Position numbers and translations under genes: made by a program. A stretch of 31,225 bases of DNA from Euglena gracilis. Taxonomy: Eukaryota > Euglenozoa > Euglenophyceae > Euglenales > Euglenaceae. Shown here piece after piece: positions 25,883 through 31,225 of the stretch. How positions within the stretch are numbered: the stretch's first letter is position 1; every line of letters begins with the position of its first letter. Below the pieces are notes generated by a model. The model saw nothing but the letters and a program-made list of their open reading frames with translations. It did no database searches and was not told the origin of the DNA. The stretch is taken from contig CAAHFI010774165.1 in assembly GCA_900893395.1 (NCBI GenBank), forward strand, positions 1 to 31,225. The letters are read 5' to 3'.

Positions 25883-26884
25883 ATGTCCCCGAATGGTCGA
25901 ATGCACCCATCTAAATTGCTCATTTCTTGCAACCAACATTCCGCTGCATGTTTTCTTATCATTAAACCACGACAATCATGAAACCAACGGTCCCCTGACT
26001 TTGGAGGCCTCCTGGAACACCCATTCGGTTACTCGGAGTAAGGCCCAATTTGGTCCATTTTTACATGGTAACCTGGGCTGACCTGGTAAATGTCCCCCGA
26101 ATGGTCGAATGCACCCATCTAAATGTGCTCATTTCTTGCAACCAACATTCCCGCTGCATGTTTTTCTTATCATTAAACCACGACAATCATGAAACCAACG
26201 GGTCCCCTGACTTTGGAGGCCTCCTGGAACACCCATTCGGTTACTCGGAGTAAGGCCCATTTTGGTCCATTTTTACATGGTAACCTGGGCTGACCTGGTA
26301 AATGTCCCCGAATGGTCGAATGCACCCATCTAAATGTGCTCATTTCTTGCAACCAACATTCCCGCTGCATGTTTTTCTTACCATTAAACCACGACAATCA
26401 TGAAACCAACGGGTCCCTGACTTTGGAGGCCTCCTGGAACACCCATTCGGTTACTCGGAGTAAGGCCCAATTTTGGTCCATTTTTACATGGTAACCTGGG
26501 CTGACCTGCTAAATGTCCCCCGAATGGTCGAATGCACCCATCTAAATGCTCATTTCTTGCAACCAACATTCCCGCTGCATGTTTTTCTTACCATTAAACC
26601 ACGACAATCATGAAACCAACGGGTCCTGACTTTGGAGGCCTCCTGGAACACCCATTCGGTTACTCGGAGTAAGGCCCATTTTGGTCATTTTTACATGGTA
26701 ACCTGGGCTGACCTGGTAAACCGTCCCCGAATGGTCGAATGCACCCATCTAAATGTGCTCATTTCTTGCAACCAACATTCCCGCTGCATGTTTTTCTTAC
26801 CATTAAACCACGACAATCATGAAACCAACGGGTCCCCTGACTTTGGAGGCCTCCTGGAACACCCATTCGGTTACTCGGAGTAAG

Positions 26885-26920
26885 GCCCAATTTGGTCCAT
26901 TTTTATTTTACATGGTAACC
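26885..26920 (+). repeat. Short local duplication lengthening one unit
   Basis: The usual ccatttttacatgg reads ccatttttattttacatgg here, an added five bases that look like a tandem copy of atttt. With this insertion the 26720 unit reaches about 217 bases, the longest in the window. It is one of very few clear gains in a block dominated by losses, and slippage replication is the simple explanation. Confidence 0.8.
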
Positions 26921-29900
26921 TGGGCTGACCTGGTAAACGTCCCCGAAATGGTCGAATGCCATCTAAATGTGCTCATTTCTTGCAACCAACAATTCCGCTG
27001 CATGTTTTTCTTACCATTAAACCACGACAATCATGAACGGGTCCCCTGACTTTGGAGGCCTCCTGGAACACCCATTCGGTTACTCGGAGTAAGGCCCAAT
27101 TTGGTCCATTTTTACATGGTAACCTGGGCTGACCTGGTAAATGTCCCCGGAATGGTCGAATGCACCCATCTAAATGTGCTCATTTCTTGCAACCAACATT
27201 CCCGCTGCATGTTTTTCTTACCATTAAACCACGACAATCATGAAACCAACGGGTCCCCTGACTTTGGAGGCCTCCTGGAACACCCATTCTTACTCGGAGT
27301 AAGGCCCAATTTGGTCCATTTTTATGGTAACCTGGGCTGACCTGGTAAACGTCCCCCGGAATGGTCGAATGCACCCATCTAAATGTGCTCATTTCTTGCA
27401 ACCAACATTCCCGCTGCATGTTTTTCTTACCATTAAACCACGACAATCATGAAACCAACGGGTCCCCTGACTTTGGAGGCCTCCTGGAACACCCATTCGT
27501 TACTCGGAGTAAGGCCCAATTTGGTCCATTTTTACATGGTAACCTGGGCTGACCTGGTAACGTCCCCGGAATGGTCGAATGCACCCATCTAAATGTGCTC
27601 ATTTCTTGCAACCAACATTCCCGCTGCATGTTTTTCTTACCATTAAACCACGACAATCATGAAACCAACGGGTCCCCTGACTTTGGAGGCCTCCTGGAAC
27701 ACCCATTTTACTCGGAGTAAGGCCCAATTTGGTCCATTTTTACATGGTAACCTGGGCTGACCTGGTAAACGTCCCCGGAATGGTCGAATGCACCCATCTA
27801 AATGTGCTCATTTCTTGCAACCAACATTCCCGCTGCATGTTTTTCTTACCATTAAACCACGACAATGAAACAACGGGTCCCTGACTTTGGAGGCCTCCTG
27901 GAACACCCATTCAGTTACTCGGAGTAAGGCCCAATTTGGTCCTTTTTACATGGTAACCTGGGCTGACCTGGTAAACGTCCCCGGAATGGTCGAATGCACC
28001 CATCTAAATGTGCTCATTTCTTGCAACCAACATTCCCGCTGCATGTTTTTCTTACCATTAAACCACGACAATCATGAAACCAACGGGTCCCCTGACTTTG
28101 GAGGCCTCCTGGAACACCCATTCAGTTACTCGGAGTAAGGCCCAATTTGGTCCATTTTTACATGGTAACCTGGGCTGACCTGGTAAACGTCCCCCGGAAT
28201 GGTCGAATGCACCATCTAAATGTGCTTGCAACCAACATTCCCGCTGCATGTTTTTTACCATTAAACCACGACAATGAAACCAACGGGTCCCCTGACTTTG
28301 GAGGCCTCCTGGAACACCATTCAGTTACTCGGAGTAAGGCCAATTTGGTCCATTTTTACATGGTAACCTGGGCTGACCTGGTAAACGTCCCCAATGGTCG
28401 AATGCACCCATCTAAATGTGCTCATTTCTTGCAACCAACATTCCGCTGCATGTTTTTCTTACCATTAAACCACGACAATCATGAAACCAACGGGTCCCCT
28501 GACTTTGGAGGCCTCCTGGAACACCCATTCGGTTACTCGGAGTAAGGCCCAATTTGGTCCATTTTTACATGGTAACCTGGGCTGACCTGGTAAATGTCCC
28601 CCGAATGGTCGAATGCACCCATCTAAATGTGCTCATTTCTTGCAACCAACATTCCCGCTGCATGTTTTTCTTACCATTAAACCACGACAATCTGAAACCA
28701 ACGGGTCCCCTGACTTTGGAGGCCTCCTGGAACACCCATTGTTACTCGGAGTAAGGCCCAATTTGGTCCATTTTTACATGGTAACCTGGGCTGACCTGGT
28801 AAAGTCCCCCGGAATGGTCGAATGCACCCATAAATGTGCTCATTTCTTGCAACCAACATTCCGCTGCATGTTTTTCTTACAAACCACGACAATCATGAAA
28901 CCAACGGGTCCCCTGACTTTGGAGGCCTCCTGGAACACCCATTCGGTTACTCGGAGTAAGGCCCAATTTGGTCCATTTTTACATGGTAACCTGGGCTGAC
29001 CTGGTAAACGTCCCCGGAATGGTCGAATGCACCCATCTAAATGTGCTCATTTCTTGCAACCAACATTCCCGCTGCATGTTTTTCTTACCATTAAACCACG
29101 ACAATCATGAAACCAACGGGTCCCCTGACTTTGGAGGCCTCCTGGAACACCATTCAGTTACTCGGAGTAAGGCCCAATTTGGTCCATTTTTACATGGTAA
29201 CCTGGGCTGACCTGGTAAACGTCCCCGAAATGGTCGAATGCCCATCTAAATGTGCTCATTTCTTGCAACCAACATTCCCGCTGCATGTTTTTCTTACCAT
29301 TAAACCACGACAATCATGAAACCAACGGGTCCCCTGACTTTGGAGGCCTCCTGGAACACCCATTCAGTTACTCGGAGTAAGGCCCATTTGGTCCATTTTT
29401 ACATGGTAACCTGGTGACCTGGTAAACGTCCCCCGGAATGGTCGAATGCAATTCTAATTCTTGCAACCAACATTCCCGCTGCATGTTTTTCTTACCATTA
29501 ACCACGACAATCATGAAACCAACGGGTCCCCTGACTTTGGAGGCCTCCTGGAACACCATTCGGTTACTCGGAGTAAGGCCCAATTTGGTCCATTTTTACA
29601 TGGTAACCTGGGCTGACCTGGTAAACTGTCCCCCGAATGGTCGAATGCACCCATCTAAATGTGCTCATTTCTTGCAACCAACATTCCCGCTGCATGTTTT
29701 TTACCATTAAACCACGACAATCATGAAACCAACGGGTCCCCTGACTTTGGAGGCCTCCTGGAACACATTCGTTACTCGGAGTAAGGCCCAATTTGGTCCA
29801 TTTTTACAGTAACCTGGGCTGACCTGGTAAACGTCCCCGGAATGTCGAATGCACCCATCTAAATGTGTCATTTCTTGCAAAACATTCCGCTGCATGTTTT

Positions 29901-30664
29901 TCTTACCATTAAACCACGACAATCATGAAACCAAACGGGTCCCCTGACTTTGGAGGCCTCCTGGAACACCCATTCAGTTACTCGGAGTAAGGCCAATTTG
30001 GTCCATTTTTACACGGTAACTGGGCTGACCTGGTATAACGTCCCCGAATGGTCGAATGCACCCATCTAAATGTTGCTCATTTCTTGCAACCAACATTCCC
30101 GCTGCATGTTTTTCTTACCATTAAACCACGACAATCATGAAACCAACGGGTCCCCTGACTTTGGAGGCCTCCTGGAACACCCACATTACGTTATCGGAGT
30201 AAGCCCAATTTGGTCCATTTTTACATGGTAACCTGGCTGACCTGGTAAATGTCCCCCGAAATGGTCGAATGCACCCATCTAAATGTGCTCATTTCTTGCA
30301 ACCAACATTCCCGCTGCATGTTTTTTACCATTAAACCACGACAAATGAAAAACCAACGGTCCCCTGACTTTGGAGGCCTCCTGGAACACCATTCAGTTAC
30401 TCGGAGTAAGGCCCAATTTGGTCCATTTTTACATGGTAACCTGGGCTGACCTGGTAAACGTCCCCCGGAATGGTCGAATGCACCCATCTAAATCTGTGCT
30501 CATTTCTTGCAACCAACATTCCCGCTGCATGTTTTTCTTACCATTAAACCACGACAATCATGAAACCAACGGGTCCCCTGACTTTGGAGGCCTCCTGGAA
30601 CACCCATTCGGTTACTCGGAGTAAGGCCCAATTTGGTCCTTTTTACACTGGGCTGACCTGGTAA

Positions 30665-30838
30665 ACGTCCCCGAATCACCCATATAATTCATTTCTTGCA
30701 ACCACATTCCCGCTGCATGTTTTTCTTACATTAAACCACGACAATCATGAAACCAACGGGTCCCCTGACTTGGAGGCCTCCTCATTCAGTTACTCGGAGT
30801 AAGGCCCAATTTGGTCATTTTACATGGTAACCTGGTAA
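30665..30838 (+). repeat. 174-bp unit, the shortest in the window
   Basis: This unit has several separate losses. The stretch near 30673-30692 is shortened around gaatcacccatataattc. Near 30770-30785 the sequence passes from ggaggcctcc to tcattcagtt, losing the ggaacaccc portion. At 30826-30839 the stretch gctgacctgg is missing, so that cctgg is followed directly by taaac. It lies in the most decayed part of the array. Confidence 0.85.
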
Positions 30839-31225
30839 ACGTCCCCCGAAATGGTCGAATGCACCATCTAATGTGCTCATTTCTTGCAACCAACATTCCC
30901 GCTGCATGTTTTTCTTACCATTAAACCACGACAATCATGAAACCAACGGGTCCCCTGACTTTGGAGGCCTCCTGGAACACCATTCGGTTACTCGGAGTAA
31001 GGCCAATTTGGTCCATTTTTACATGGTAACTGGCTGACTGGTAAACGTCCCCCGGAATGGTCGAATGCACCCATCTAAATGTGCTTCATTTTCTTGCAAC
31101 CAACATTCCGCTGCATGTTTTTCTTACCATTAAACACGACAATCATGAACCAACGGGTCCCCTGACTTTGGAGGCCTCCTGGAAACCATTCGGTTACTCG
31201 GAGTAAGGCCCAATTTGGTCCATTT

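Larger units (their letters stand above)
1..31225. repeat. Satellite DNA array, ~212-bp unit, spanning the whole window
   Basis: The same roughly 212-base unit follows itself head to tail from the first base to the last: 147 complete units plus a partial one at each end. Every unit has the same orientation. Unit starts were tracked at the landmark aaatgtcccc (or aaacgtcccc). No unrelated sequence longer than a few bases interrupts the series, so there is no gene-bearing or transposon-bearing gap to describe. The long tandem structure, the unit length and the mixture of uniform and decayed zones are typical of eukaryotic satellite DNA in heterochromatin. Which chromosome region this is cannot be told because no flanking unique sequence is present. 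I do not recognise the family. No telomeric hexamer repeats are seen. Confidence 0.98.
25883..31225 (+). repeat. Outer right block, strongly diverged units
   Basis: Twenty-five full units and a final partial one start at about 25883, 26090, 26302, 26513, 26720, 26937, 27141, 27349, 27560, 27769, 27975, 28187, 28385, 28594, 28803, 29008, 29219, 29426, 29625, 29831, 30038, 30249, 30458, 30665, 30839 and 31045. Mean length is about 206.5, with a range of 174-217. Common states here are ctggtaaacg, ccccggaatgg, ttaccatt, gggtcccctgac, cccaatttgg and, in many units, ttcagtt for ttcggtt. Extra one- to several-base deletions accumulate toward the right edge. Some variation lies in homopolymers and could include base-calling error, but the recurrent substitutions are real subfamily markers. 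No gene is present. Confidence 0.92.

Noticed and set aside
1-31225. CRISPR array
   Set aside because: The repeated segment fills the whole 212-base period and is present in every copy. There are no unique spacers between short repeats, and no cas-like genes.
1-31225. Tandem repeat domain of a giant protein gene (coding minisatellite)
   Set aside because: All frames contain stops in the standard unit, and unit lengths of 204-213 do not keep a frame.
1-31225. A strict higher-order repeat structure like that of primate alpha satellite
   Set aside because: The core is monomeric, with a single unit type. The left-block pattern of shared variants at two- and five-unit offsets is not maintained as a fixed order.
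1-31225. Retroelement or virus-derived sequence as the source of the unit
   Set aside because: No terminal repeats, primer-binding-like or polypurine features, and no recognisable protein remnants are visible in either strand.
25883-31225. Treating all variation in the outer right block as sequencing error
   Set aside because: Many single-base losses lie in short runs and could be error. However, linked recurrent substitutions (ctggtaaacg, accatt, ttcagtt, ggaatgg) occur in many units and cannot be explained that way.

Overview
The whole 31,225-base window is one uninterrupted head-to-tail satellite DNA array with a unit of about 212 bp. I count 147 complete units plus a partial unit at each end, all in the same orientation. 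I see no protein-coding gene, RNA gene, transposon, CRISPR array or unique-sequence island. The array runs off both ends of the window, so its true length and its chromosomal neighbours are unknown. Tandem satellite of this size and purity points to a eukaryote, most likely to constitutive heterochromatin (centromeric, pericentromeric, subtelomeric or sex-chromosome). The unit has 47% GC (100 of 212 bases) and 7 CpGs, with an observed/expected CpG ratio near 0.6. Several recurrent differences between units are CpG-to-TpG or CpA changes, which suggests a genome that methylates cytosine (for example vertebrate or plant). I do not recognise the satellite family or the species.

Layout. (1) 1-4153: variable left block, units 206-213 bp, mixed variants. 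(2) 4154-19205: homogenised core of 71 units. On reading, 69 are identical 212-bp copies, including 55 in a row from 4154 to 15813; the other two differ by one base each (213 bp at 15814, 211 bp at 16875). (3) 19206-19386: a damaged 181-bp unit sitting exactly at the right edge of the core. (4) 19387-20656: six near-core units. (5) 20657-25705: 24 moderately variable units, mean about 210 bp. (6) 25706-25882: a second damaged unit, 177 bp, at the next boundary. (7) 25883-31225: a strongly diverged right block with its own diagnostic bases, mean unit about 206.5 bp, with many small deletions.

Interpretation. The layout fits a young amplified core embedded in older, decaying copies of the same family, as expected from unequal exchange and array expansion. 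The core is so uniform that an assembly or consensus artefact must be excluded first. The features that stand out beyond plain repetition are: short units placed exactly at two domain boundaries; CpG decay at diagnostic sites; falling unit length toward the right edge; a deletion that removes a potential hairpin loop; and a palindrome pair that stays intact where the rest of the unit decays. Short open frames occur in every unit, but they are a by-product of the repeat and should not be read as genes.
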